This document shows, in pieces, positions 1-13,346 of a DNA stretch of 64,000 nt. The stretch's first letter is position 1. Each line of letters begins with the position of its first letter. Below the pieces are notes generated by a model. That model saw only the letters and a list, made by a program, of their open reading frames with translations, searched no databases and had not been told where the DNA came from. The DNA is from Pterobdella sp. o SKG-2022 (lineage: Eukaryota; Annelida; Clitellata; Hirudinida; Piscicolidae), in contig OZ038326.1 of NCBI GenBank assembly GCA_964035795.1, positions 1,373,061 to 1,437,060 on the forward strand, in the 5' to 3' direction. Position numbers and translations under genes: made by a program.

Positions 1-3000
1 AATAATAATAACAACAACAAAAGTAATAACAATAATAATAATAACAACAACAAAAGTAATAACAATAATAATAACAACAACAAAAGTAATAACAATAATA
101 ATAACAACAACAAAAGTAATAACAATAATAATAACAACAACAAAAGTAATAACAATAATAATAACAACAACAAAAGTAATAACAATAATAATAACAACAA
201 CAAAAGTAATAACAATAATAATAACAACAACAAAAGTAATAACAATAATAATAACAACAACAAAAGTAATAACAATAATAATAACAACAACAAAAGTAAT
301 AACAATAATAATAACAACAACAAAAGTAATAACAATAATAATAACAACAACAAAAGTAATAACAATAATAATAATAACAACAACAAAAGTAATAACAATA
401 ATAATAACAACAACAAAAGTAATAACAATAATAATAACAACAACAAAAGTAATAACAATAATAATAACAACAACAAAAGTAATAACAATAATAATAATAA
501 CAACAACAAAAGTAATAACAATAATAATAACAACAACAAAAGTAATAACAATAATAATAACAACAACAAAAGTAATAACAATAATAATAACAACAACAAA
601 AGTAATAACAATAATAATAACAACAACAAAAGTAATAACAATAATAATAACAACAACAAAAGTAATAACAATAATAATAACAACAACAAAAGTAATAACA
701 ATAATAATAACAACAACAAAAGTAATAACAATAATAATAACAACAACAAAAGTAATAACAATAATAATAACAACAACAAAAGTAATAACAATAATAATAA
801 TAACAACAACAAAAGTAATAACAATAATAATAACAACAACAAAAGTAATAACAATAATAATAACAACAACAAAAGTAATAACAATAATAATAATAACAAC
901 AACAAAAGTAATAACAATAATAATAACAACAACAAAAGTAATAACAATAATAATAACAACAACAAAAGTAATAACAATAATAATAATAACAACAACAAAA
1001 GTAATAACAATAATAATAACAACAACAAAAGTAATAACAATAATAATAACAACAACAAAAGTAATAACAATAATAATAACAACAACAAAAGTAATAACAA
1101 TAATAATAATAACAACAACAAAAGTAATAACAATAATAATAACAACAACAAAAGTAATAACAATAATAATAACAACAACAAAAGTAATAACAATAATAAT
1201 AACAACAACAAAAGTAATAACAATAATAATAACAACAACAAAAGTAATAACAATAATAATAACAACAACAAAAGTAATAACAATAATAATAACAACAACA
1301 AAAGTAATAACAATAATAATAATAACAACAACAAAAGTAATAACAATAATAATAACAACAACAAAAGTAATAACAATAATAATAACAACAACAAAAGTAA
1401 TAACAATAATAATAACAACAACAAAAGTAATAACAATAATAATAACAACAACAAAAGTAATAACAATAATAATAACAACAACAAAAGTAATAACAATAAT
1501 AATAACAACAACAAAAGTAATAACAATAATAATAATAACAACAACAAAAGTAATAACAATAATAATAACAACAACAAAAGTAATAACAATAATAATAACA
1601 ACAACAAAAGTAATAACAATAATAATAACAACAACAAAAGTAATAACAATAATAATAATAACAACAACAAAAGTAATAACAATAATAATAACAACAACAA
1701 AAGTAATAACAATAATAATAATAACAACAACAAAAGTAATAACAATAATAATAACAACAACAAAAGTAATAACAATAATAATAACAACAACAAAAGTAAT
1801 AACAATAATAATAACAACAACAAAAGTAATAACAATAATAATAATAACAACAACAAAAGTAATAACAATAATAATAACAACAACAAAAGTAATAACAATA
1901 ATAATAACAACAACAAAAGTAATAACAATAATAATAATAACAACAACAAAAGTAATAACAATAATAATAACAACAACAAAAGTAATAACAATAATAATAA
2001 CAACAACAAAAGTAATAACAATAATAATAACAACAACAAAAGTAATAACAATAATAATAACAACAACAAAAGTAATAACAATAATAATAACAACAACAAA
2101 AGTAATAACAATAATAATAACAACAACAAAAGTAATAACAATAATAATAACAACAACAAAAGTAATAACAATAATAATAACAACAACAAAAGTAATAACA
2201 ATAATAATAACAACAACAAAAGTAATAACAATAATAATAACAACAACAAAAGTAATAACAATAATAATAACAACAACAAAAGTAATAACAATAATAATAA
2301 CAACAACAAAAGTAATAACAATAATAATAACAACAACAAAAGTAATAACAATAATAATAATAACAACAACAAAAGTAATAACAATAATAATAACAACAAC
2401 AAAAGTAATAACAATAATAATAACAACAACAAAAGTAATAACAATAATAATAACAACAACAAAAGTAATAACAATAATAATAATAACAACAACAAAAGTA
2501 ATAACAATAATAATAACAACAACAAAAGTAATAACAATAATAATAATAACAACAACAAAAGTAATAACAATAATAATAACAACAACAAAAGTAATAACAA
2601 TAATAATAACAACAACAAAAGTAATAACAATAATAATAACAACAACAAAAGTAATAACAATAATAATAATAACAACAACAAAAGTAATAACAATAATAAT
2701 AACAACAACAAAAGTAATAACAATAATAATAACAACAACAAAAGTAATAACAATAATAATAACAACAACAAAAGTAATAACAATAATAATAACAACAACA
2801 AAAGTAATAACAATAATAATAACAACAACAAAAGTAATAACAATAATAATAACAACAACAAAAGTAATAACAATAATAATAACAACAACAAAAGTAATAA
2901 CAATAATAATAACAACAACAAAAGTAATAACAATAATAATAACAACAACAAAAGTAATAACAATAATAATAACAACAACAAAAGTAATAACAATAATAAT

Positions 3001-6000
3001 AACAACAACAAAAGTAATAACAATAATAATAACAACAACAAAAGTAATAACAATAATAATAACAACAACAAAAGTAATAACAATAATAATAACAACAACA
3101 AAAGTAATAACAATAATAATAACAACAACAAAAGTAATAACAATAATAATAACAACAACAAAAGTAATAACAATAATAATAACAACAACAAAAGTAATAA
3201 CAATAATAATAACAACAACAAAAGTAATAACAATAATAATAATAACAACAACAAAAGTAATAACAATAATAATAACAACAACAAAAGTAATAACAATAAT
3301 AATAACAACAACAAAAGTAATAACAATAATAATAACAACAACAAAAGTAATAACAATAATAATAATAACAACAACAAAAGTAATAACAATAATAATAACA
3401 ACAACAAAAGTAATAACAATAATAATAACAACAACAAAAGTAATAACAATAATAATAACAACAACAAAAGTAATAACAATAATAATAACAACAACAAAAG
3501 TAATAACAATAATAATAACAACAACAAAAGTAATAACAATAATAATAACAACAACAAAAGTAATAACAATAATAATAACAACAACAAAAGTAATAACAAT
3601 AATAATAACAACAACAAAAGTAATAACAATAATAATAACAACAACAAAAGTAATAACAATAATAATAACAACAACAAAAGTAATAACAATAATAATAACA
3701 ACAACAAAAGTAATAACAATAATAATAACAACAACAAAAGTAATAACAATAATAATAACAACAACAAAAGTAATAACAATAATAATAACAACAACAAAAG
3801 TAATAACAATAATAATAACAACAACAAAAGTAATAACAATAATAATAACAACAACAAAAGTAATAACAATAATAATAACAACAACAAAAGTAATAACAAT
3901 AATAATAACAACAACAAAAGTAATAACAATAATAATAACAACAACAAAAGTAATAACAATAATAATAACAACAACAAAAGTAATAACAATAATAATAACA
4001 ACAACAAAAGTAATAACAATAATAATAACAACAACAAAAGTAATAACAATAATAATAACAACAACAAAAGTAATAACAATAATAATAACAACAACAAAAG
4101 TAATAACAATAATAATAACAACAACAAAAGTAATAACAATAATAATAACAACAACAAAAGTAATAACAATAATAATAACAACAACAAAAGTAATAACAAT
4201 AATAATAACAACAACAAAAGTAATAACATAATAATAATAACAACAACAAAAGTAATAACAATAATAATAACAACAACAAAAGTAATAACAATAATAATAA
4301 CAACAACAAAAGTAATAACAATAATAATAACAACAACAAAAGTAATAACAATAATAATAATAACAACAACAAAAGTAATAACAATAATAATAACAACAAC
4401 AAAAGTAATAACAATAATAATAACAACAACAAAAGTAATAACAATAATAATAACAACAACAAAAGTAATAACAATAATAATAATAACAACAACAAAAGTA
4501 ATAACAATAATAATAACAACAACAAAAGTAATAACAATAATAATAACAACAACAAAAGTAATAACAATAATAATAACAACAACAAAAGTAATAACAATAA
4601 TAATAATAACAACAACAAAAGTAATAACAATAATAATAACAACAACAAAAGTAATAACAATAATAATAACAACAACAAAAGTAATAACAATAATAATAAT
4701 AACAACAACAAAAGTAATAACAATAATAATAACAACAACAAAAGTAATAACAATAATAATAACAACAACAAAAGTAATAACAATAATAATAACAACAACA
4801 AAAGTAATAACAATAATAATAATAACAACAACAAAAGTAATAACAATAATAATAACAACAACAAAAGTAATAACAATAATAATAACAACAACAAAAGTAA
4901 TAACTAATAATAATAACAACAACAAAAGTAATAACAATAATAATAACAACAACAAAAGTAATAACAATAATAATAACAACAACAAAAGTAATAACAATAA
5001 TAATAACAACAACAAAAGTAATAACAATAATAATAACAACAACAAAAGTAATAACAATAATAATAACAACAACAAAAGTAATAACAATAATAATAACAAC
5101 AACAAAAGTAATAACAATAATAATAACAACAACAAAAGTAATAACAATAATAATAACAACAACAAAAGTAATAACAATAATAATAACAACAACAAAAGTA
5201 ATAACAATAATAATAACAACAACAAAAGTAATAACAATAATAATAACAACAACAAAAGTAATAACAATAATAATAACAACAACAAAAGTAATAACAATAA
5301 TAATAACAACAACAAAAGTAATAACAATAATAATAACAACAACAAAAGTAATAACAATAATAATAACAACAACAAAAGTAATAACAATAATAATAACAAC
5401 AACAAAAGTAATAACAATAATAATAACAACAACAAAAGTAATAACATAATAATAATAACAACAACAAAAGTAATAACAATAATAATAACAACAACAAAAG
5501 TAATAACAATAATAATAACAACAACAAAAGTAATAACAATAATAATAATAACAACAACAAAAGTAATAACAATAATAATAACAACAACAAAAGTAATAAC
5601 AATAATAATAACAACAACAAAAGTAATAACAATAATAATAACAACAACAAAAGTAATAACAATAATAATAACAACAACAAAAGTAATAACAATAATAATA
5701 ACAACAACAAAAGTAATAACAATAATAATAACAACAACAAAAGTAATAACAATAATAATAACAACAACAAAAGTAATAACAATAATAATAACAACAACAA
5801 AAGTAATAACAATAATAATAACAACAACAAAAGTAATAACAATAATAATAACAACAACAAAAGTAATAACAATAATAATAACAACAACAAAAGTAATAAC
5901 AATAATAATAACAACAACAAAAGTAATAACAATAATAATAACAACAACAAAAGTAATAACAATAATAATAACAACAACAAAAGTAATAACAATAATAATA

Positions 6001-6712
6001 ATAACAACAACAAAAGTAATAACAATAATAATAACAACAACAAAAGTAATAACAATAATAATAACAACAACAAAAGTAATAACAATAATAATAACAACAA
6101 CAAAAGTAATAACAATAATAATAATAACAACAACAAAAGTAATAACAATAATAATAACAACAACAAAAGTAATAACAATAATAATAACAACAACAAAAGT
6201 AATAACAATAATAATAACAACAACAAAAGTAATAACAATAATAATAACAACAACAAAAGTAATAACAATAATAATAACAACAACAAAAGTAATAACAATA
6301 ATAATAACAACAACAAAAGTAATAACAATAATAATAACAACAACAAAAGTAATAACAATAATAATAACAACAACAAAAGTAATAACAATAATAATAACAA
6401 CAACAAAAGTAATAACAATAATAATAACAACAACAAAAGTAATAACAATAATAATAACAACAACAAAAGTAATAACAATAATAATAACAACAACAAAAGT
6501 AATAACAATAATAATAACAACAACAAAAGTAATAACAATAATAATAATAACAACAACAAAAGTAATAACAATAATAATAACAACAACAAAAGTAATAACA
6601 ATAATAATAACAACAACAAAAGTAATAACAATAATAATAACAACAACAAAAGTAATAACAATAATAATAACAACAACAAAAGTAATAACAATAATAATAA
6701 CAAAAATAACAA
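1..6712. repeat. 30/33-bp AAT/AAC-rich minisatellite array, more than 6.7 kb
   Basis: Over 200 head-to-tail copies of a 30-bp unit built from triplets: three AAT, three AAC, then AAA AGT AAT AAC. A 33-bp variant with a fourth AAT recurs every few units, giving a weak higher-order pattern. The array runs off the left edge and ends in a degenerate unit near 6690-6712. Only three indels break the triplet phase: one base lost at about 4228, one T gained at about 4905 and one base lost at about 5445. One plus frame reads only Asn, Lys and Ser and one minus frame reads polyleucine, but neither has a plausible ATG, splice context or non-repeat flank. I treat it as non-coding satellite. The near-identity of units suggests recent amplification or homogenisation. 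Confidence 0.97.
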
Positions 6713-9700
6713 TAGTAAGCAAGGATCAAAATGTTCAAGATTAACGTCAATTTTTTTTTGATTATTACAAAATATAATAGGTACCCGTTTCTAGGCATGC
6801 TTTTGACATTGATTCCCTTGTAATCATAACTTTACTGTAATTTTTTTCGAAAATCATTAATATTATTTCTATGATAAGCCAAGTTTCTGTGAGAAATGTT
6901 CCTTTTATTTATCAAAGCTACACGATGATTGGCCCAATTATTTTGCTGGAAGTTAACATTTTGACGTATGTTCAACGTTTTTTGGGATATAATTATAGTT
7001 TATTTCAAATTATTTTTTTTGTTTTTAGAACACCAATTTAAATGATTTAAAAAAATACTCAGTGCCAATTTAAGGATGGAGATTTGTGCAATTAAGGATC
7101 CTATGGTCGTCATATTTTTGATCCCAATGTATTTTCAACGATGGAAAACTAACCATCAGAAACCATTTTTGGAACAATATCATTGATAATATTGTATGAA
7201 CTAATTTGAAGCAAAAAAGATGAAGTTTTCATTGTTGGGGAAAAAATATTTCAGAAAAAAGACAAAAACTAATAAACTTAACTTTATTTTTTTGAAACAC
7301 TAGTTATTAGACAAACAATTTTGGAATTTTTTGAAATTTTTGAATTAAAATTTAATATTCGGCATTTATGACTTGGAAAATAGAAGTTTTATAACTCAAA
7401 ACAAGGTTAAAATAAAGTCTTTCAACACCTCCAAAACTACATTCCTGCAGTATTATTCAAATTGAACTCTGCATTTTTTGAATAAAATTATTCTTTTCAG
7501 TGATTCTGTTTCTAGTAAATTCAACTCGAAAAAATCAAAGAAAATAAGTCTTTATTAAAAAGTTGAAAAATTCAAATATAATTCGAAAACTTTCTACTTG
7601 AATAAATTCAAATATTTAATTTTCAACAAAATAAAAATCAAAAAAAATATTAAAATTTGATAGGTTATATTTCTAACGTGACAAAGTGGTATTCAATGTT
7701 CGCAGGATTTATATGTAGTTTTCATGATGGCGAGGATAAAATGCTTTTGACGACAAAGCATATTACTGTAATTTATTGATATGAATAAGGATCCTAGCTT
7801 AAATGTTCGATTTGAACATAGTTTTAGAAATTTAACATTTTAAATTTTTGATATTCAAAAGAAATCACTTTTGGGAGCTTATTTTATTCCACGAAGCTTT
7901 CCATAAGATGAACCTACATTCTTAAGTGGAGGTACAAAGATTATTAAATATTCAAATATGAAATTTTTGACTTTTTTAACATACAAACGTTTTACTCAAA
8001 AAATTTTTTTTATTGCGAATGTAGGCTGGGAAACTATTATGTAGAAAAGTTTATAACTGTTATTATTGTTACTTTCCGACGTGCTTCCCATTACTAAACA
8101 CATTTCACGAAAATAAAAATAGAAAATTCGACTTTCAAGACTGAAAATTTTAAAAAAAAAATTTTTAATGAGTTTTAATGAATATTTGATAAATTTTAAT
8201 TATATATTAGCTAAAATTAAAAATTTAGTTGCAATTTTTCACTTCTGAGTAGTAGCATTAATTCATTTTTTGATGCACATTCTGCTAACTAGATCATTGA
8301 GAAGTCATAGAGGACATAAAGATTTGGTTGTACAAAAACCCGCAAATGTTCTAGAAAAAATGAGAATTTTAAGTTCAGTGGAAGAAAAGTCCATAAATGA
8401 AGGGCAGTGTAGACAAAAGAAAAACATGAAGAAACTTAGAGACAGGCTGGTGCAGCCACAAACTAAAGTTGAAAAACTGAGAAACTTGTAAGTCTGTTTG
8501 GAAGAACTACTATAAGTAAACCAGTTGAATAGAATAGAAATTATTAGTTGACCTTTACTAGTTGGAGTTAGGCTCCGTTTGAAGGACTACCAATAAAGGT
8601 GATTAAAACAAGCGTCAGCTCAAAAATATTTAAATCATAATTCAATTTATATATTTGGTTAGTTAATTAATCGTTTTGAATAAATTGATTAAATTTTGCT
8701 TTGAATAATTTTCAAATGAAACTTATCTTTGTTTTATTCATGAACTTTTTCTCTTTTAGACAGATTTGATTGAATTCTCTGATTTTTGAACATACAAACC
8801 GAATGAAAATTTCGCAACGTTTTAACGGTCAACAAGTTTTGTTTTTGTAAAAAGATCAATAATTTCATGACTTTTTATAATGCCAATATACGTCATAAAA
8901 ATTACACAGCAATCTATGGTTATTCTTTTATCATTCAAAACTCTTAATTAAAAAAAGAATTTCTATAAAACCTCCCGAAAAAAACACTGAAACAAAAAAA
9001 GTAAAACACAAAAAAATACAAAAATATACTATGTTCACAATAGTAAAATAATTTATTTACAGTCTAGATTTAAAGGATTTCCATAAATAAAAAATGAGCC
9101 AGCCAAATAAACGGCTAATTTTTCCTAGACTAAAAATCTGATTTAAGCGCGTTTTTTTGGGAAACTTTTTAGTGATTATCCATGAAAATACTACAACGTT
9201 TAAGAATTCAAATGAAAAAAATGAAATTTGAAGAATCATGAATGAAGACAGATAAAATGGAAAAATTGATAAAAAAATTAAAAAAATGAGAAAAAATACA
9301 ACAGATTTACTGACAAACCAAATTCAAAAAATTCAAAAAACTTGAAATTGGAATAATTTGGATTTGATATGTAAAAAAAAAAGATGTTCAGCAGGAAAAC
9401 AAATTTTTACTTGTGACATTCATAAAACCTCAAAATATTTTCAACTTGAAAAAATTATTATAAATTTCTTAAATCTTAGCTTCTACTCTTTAAAAATTAA
9501 GTTGTTAATGAAACACATTAAAGTGTTATGTTGAGCTATGACCAGCTCCACCTAGCTCGAGTTTTTTCAAAAACACATTTTAACTCGAATCACAAATCCT
9601 ACAGGATATACAAGTTCAAAAAATTCAATATTATCGCATCAATCCAAATCTTGGAGACTTTTGAAGTTTAGTTCGGATTAATGAAAATCCGGCTTTAGAG

Positions 9701-11278
9701 TTTTTACTCTATGCAATAAGGTATGAATAAATAAATTTCCACGAAAAAATAAAAATTTAAGGCTTATTGAGATGAAAAAATACTATTTCGAAGATCAGTG
9801 GCATGAAAAAAGAGATCCAACGCCATGACAGTTTCATTGGTAAAAACAAAAACATCATTATGATAACACTATATTATAAAATTTGCACAAAAGATGAAAT
9901 TTGATTGGTTAGCAATTTAATAGTTTGCATGATGTGCATTTTGTTTGTGGGAGATTAAAAGTGGAAGTATGGAAAAGTACGGGAAGGACAAAATAATTAA
10001 TTTTTCAACAATGTGTTTGCATGAAAGTTTATTGATCAACGTACTTTTGCACTTTTCAGTTTGTTGCTATCTCTATGCTTCAATTAGGAATCAAATTTTA
10101 TAAGACAATAAATCAAAATTTATTAAAAATTCAATAAAAAACTCTTTTATTTAATGAAAATTAAATTAATTTTTCACAATATTTCTTATATTAAAGATTA
10201 CTGTTGTATACGTATATATGTGGCTATATCACTATGACCAGCAAAAACACTTATATAAACGAATCAAGCCAAAGAATTTTGATATAAGCTGAATTCATAA
10301 AAATAAAAATATAATCACTGGTATTTTCAAATAAAACTCTTTTTGCTTTTTTGAAGTTTTGGTAACGTTTTGCTTATATGAAAAACCATTTTTTGGCATG
10401 ATTTGAATTAAGACTTTGGAGCAATGTTTGAAAAGCGTTGAATTGAATTCTCAAGGCTGCTTTGGAGTCAGTTATTAGAAGTATTTAAGAAAAATATTCT
10501 AAACTAGAACAATTAAATTTTTATAATGTTTACAAAAATTTTCGAACATTTTTTTTATATTTTTGAAAAATACCCATTTAAAAAATTTAACTTATTTTCA
10601 CTAAAACAAAGTGCTTAAGATTTTTAATATGTATAATTCATGAATATATTTGAATTGAAAAAATATATTTTAAGACAGATAAATACCCATGTAATAACAT
10701 TAAGTTTATAGGTATATGAATACCTTAGTGAATAATGGATCAACTGCTATTATGTGCCAATTCATTTCTAAGCTCAAAGGCGCAAAAAGACAAAAAAAAT
10801 GAAGTTTTTTTGAGAAATATTTTAAGGGAAAACTTCAAAAATGTTCAATCAATGATGATAATTGAAAAAAAACGACCGAAATTTCCCTCATTCATACATT
10901 TTTTTTATTGTGACTAAAATAATTTGATCAAGCTTTTGTATAATGCTTATAAAAACATGTTGAACGTATGTGGGTATTTTGAAAAAATGAAATATTAAAT
11001 TATAAATTTAAAAACCAATTTACTGTTTTGAATTTTCAAATTTGATTTTTTAATGAAATTATTTTATAAATAATTACCAAGTTGATTTTTAAACTGTAAT
11101 TTATTTCAACTGAATTATTTTTGTGGTATTCAAAATAAATCTATATTTTCCAATTTTCGAAACCTATTTGATTTTAAAATTTATAAAAAATGATTTGTTA
11201 GTATTCTTTATAAATTTCAATCAATTTCATTTTGATAGACAATTCTATTGGAATATTTTATGAGTATATTCTCAGTAC
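6713..11278. other. AT-rich non-coding DNA with one repeat copy
   Basis: About 4.5 kb of AT-rich sequence with frequent stops in all frames. Short ORFs here (for example 10735-10917) show no recognisable domain. The only structure I can support is a dispersed repeat copy near 8340-8590, listed separately. It may include upstream introns of the IgSF gene that begins to be recognisable at 13.3 kb, but I see no convincing exon. Confidence 0.5.
8340..8590 (+). repeat. Dispersed repeat family B, copy 1
   Basis: This segment aligns with 44270-44490. Both share a core reading agagacaggctg(g/a)tgcag(c/t)cacaaac, then a run with ctgaaaaact, a stretch with matching aataagcc/agtaaacc and attattag positions, and a final GGCTC block. 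Homology also extends upstream of the core (a GGG..GTGT..AAAA..ACATGA pattern). I do not recognise the family; a SINE or the 3' part of a LINE is possible. The 73-residue ORF at 8270-8491 overlaps it and is probably not a gene. Confidence 0.6.
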
Positions 11279-12715
11279 TTTTTTTTTTTTCAAACACAAT
11301 TCTTTTATTGATATAAAAAACTACATGAAACTCAAAAAGTTGAAGTGAAGTGAATAACAAAACTAATTAAAACAACTTATAAGAAGAAAAGAAAATGGCT
11401 TGAATAAAAACAAATCAAATTAATAAAACATGCTTTTCAAGGATATAATGATAAACCGTAAATGAAATGGCATAAAAAAAAACAAAACAAAAAATTCAAA
11501 TCGAATGAAATAAAAAATAAGGTAACAACAGACTAGATTTATAACTTGGAGCTGCTTAGAATATATTTTTTTAAGAGGGTTTTGAATGATTTCATGGATT
11601 TAAGATTATCTGGTAATTGATTCCAGCATTTAGCACCTTTTACTATTAAAGATAATTTCTTTTTATTAGTTCTATATTTTTTTATAATTAAATTGTTATT
11701 ATTTCTTATATTGTAGTTATAGGTTTTAGTGTTAAAGAAATTAGAAAAAGAGTCAGGAAGAAGATTATTTATATGTTTAAAACTAAATATTAAGGTGTGT
11801 AATATATTTATGTTATTTATATTCAATATTTCTAAATCTTTATAATTAATATGTTTATCAAATAGATAATTGAAGATAGTTCTGATTGTTAAGTTTTGTA
11901 GTGTTGAATTTTTTTTATATTAGATATATAATTACATGCCCAAACAGTGTTAAAATAATTAATATGCGGGTAAAAAAGAAAGTAATACAAGTTTAATAGA
12001 GTTTTAGTACTTAGTTTGAGTCTTTTCAAAAAATATATTTTACTCTTTATTTTATATAGTTTATCCACTAGATAGTCAATATGATGTTCAAAACTTAAAT
12101 TATTATCAAATATTATACCCAAGTATTTAAAGGTGATTTTATAAGTAATAGGATTGTTATCTAATACAAAATTCAAATTATTTATATTGAAATTAGTATT
12201 AATTTTTTTGAAAACAGTATAATAAGTTTTATTTGTATTAACATAAGATAATTAATTTTAAACCAATTATTAATACTATTTAATTCATTATTAATATCAT
12301 TATTTATTTCTTCATAATTATCATTAGTAGTAGGAAAAGAAATAAGAATATCATCAGCATAAATAAGTATATCATATTTATTATTGTTGATAGGAAAATC
12401 ATTAATAAATAAGATAAATAGAAAAGAACCTAATATTGAACCTTGGGGAACTCCCCTAGATTTAATCAAAGGTTTGGATTGTACCCCATTTAAATCAACC
12501 ACTTGATTTCTGTTTTTTATATAAGATTCTATTCATTTAATTGATAATAATGAAAAATTTAGCATATGAAGTTTTTCAAATAATAGATCAAAATTTATAC
12601 AATCAAAAGCCTTAGACAAATAAAAAAAAATACTTATATAAAAATTTCTTAATTCCAAGTATTTTACAATATTGTATTTAAACATATCTAAATAAGCTGA
12701 AAGATCAATAAAACA
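11279..12715 (-). mobile_element. 5'-truncated jockey/CR1-like non-LTR retrotransposon (degenerate)
   Basis: Read on the minus strand this gives the C-terminal half of a LINE reverse transcriptase: LSKAFDCINFDLL (about 12.6 kb), SRGVPQGSILG, YADDIL (the catalytic box, near 12.35 kb), KYLGIIFDNNLSFEHHIDYL, an LNLYYFLFYPHINY region, and the C-terminal CWNQLPDNLKSMKSF typical of CR1/Rex/jockey-type elements. It is broken by a TGA replacing the Trp before IESYI (about 12.53 kb), a frameshift near 12.23 kb and another near 11.90 kb. A 12-T run at 11279-11290 is the complement of a 3' poly(A) tail, so the 3' end lies there and the copy is 5'-truncated near 12.7 kb. No endonuclease domain is present. 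The damage is light, so insertion is fairly recent, but the copy is dead. Confidence 0.92.
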
Positions 12716-13346
12716 TCAAAATGTTATAGAAAAAATATATCAAACCCACAGTTTTTTCAAAACCAACGAAAAACGCTTGAAAACAAATGCTGTTTAAACA
12801 CGCAGAATAAGAATTAATTGTAACTTCTAAAAAAAATGATACAAAAGCCGAATAGAATTTCAGTTGATTGAAAAAGACATTTAAATAAAGAAATAGTGGA
12901 AGTGAATAAAATAATTGAAAGTTTAATTGAAAAATTTTGTAGTTTGAATCTACAGAGGTGATGAATTGAATACACTTTCAAGATAAGACCAAAAATAATG
13001 AGTCAAACTAAATAATGCAAATATTGAGCAATTAAATTTTGCTTAATTATTTAACCAACAATTACCAAATCTTCCTCGCAGAAGAGATTGTGAAGCAATT
13101 ATATTATGAAGAATAAATGAAGAAAAAAACAAAAAGTCTCATTCCCAAACTTTTCTTCTTCTTTTTTCTCAGTAAGTGAATTTGTCATTTTGTCATCTTT
13201 ATTAGTTTTTTCTCTATTTCCGACGTTTACTTTTTCGTTTTTTGTAAATCTTTCCAGTATTTACTTATTTTATTAACCAAAGTATTTACTAATAAAAAGC
13301 TAAAATTATGCTAAAATCAACTCAAAAAAATTGACTTCCGCAGCAG
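12716..13346. other. AT-rich sequence, no gene seen
   Basis: About 0.6 kb between the LINE and the first recognisable exon of the IgSF gene, with no open frame or motif. It is probably intron, because the first exon downstream starts at an acceptor in mid-domain. Confidence 0.5.

Noticed and set aside
4904..6712. 602-codon minus ORF (polyleucine, then Cys/Tyr/Phe repeat)
   Set aside because: It is a translation of the satellite; the start is TTG and the frame change at 5445 is a single-base indel in the array.
1..6712. Regular short repeats that could suggest a CRISPR array
   Set aside because: Units are contiguous with no unique spacers, and the genome is eukaryotic.
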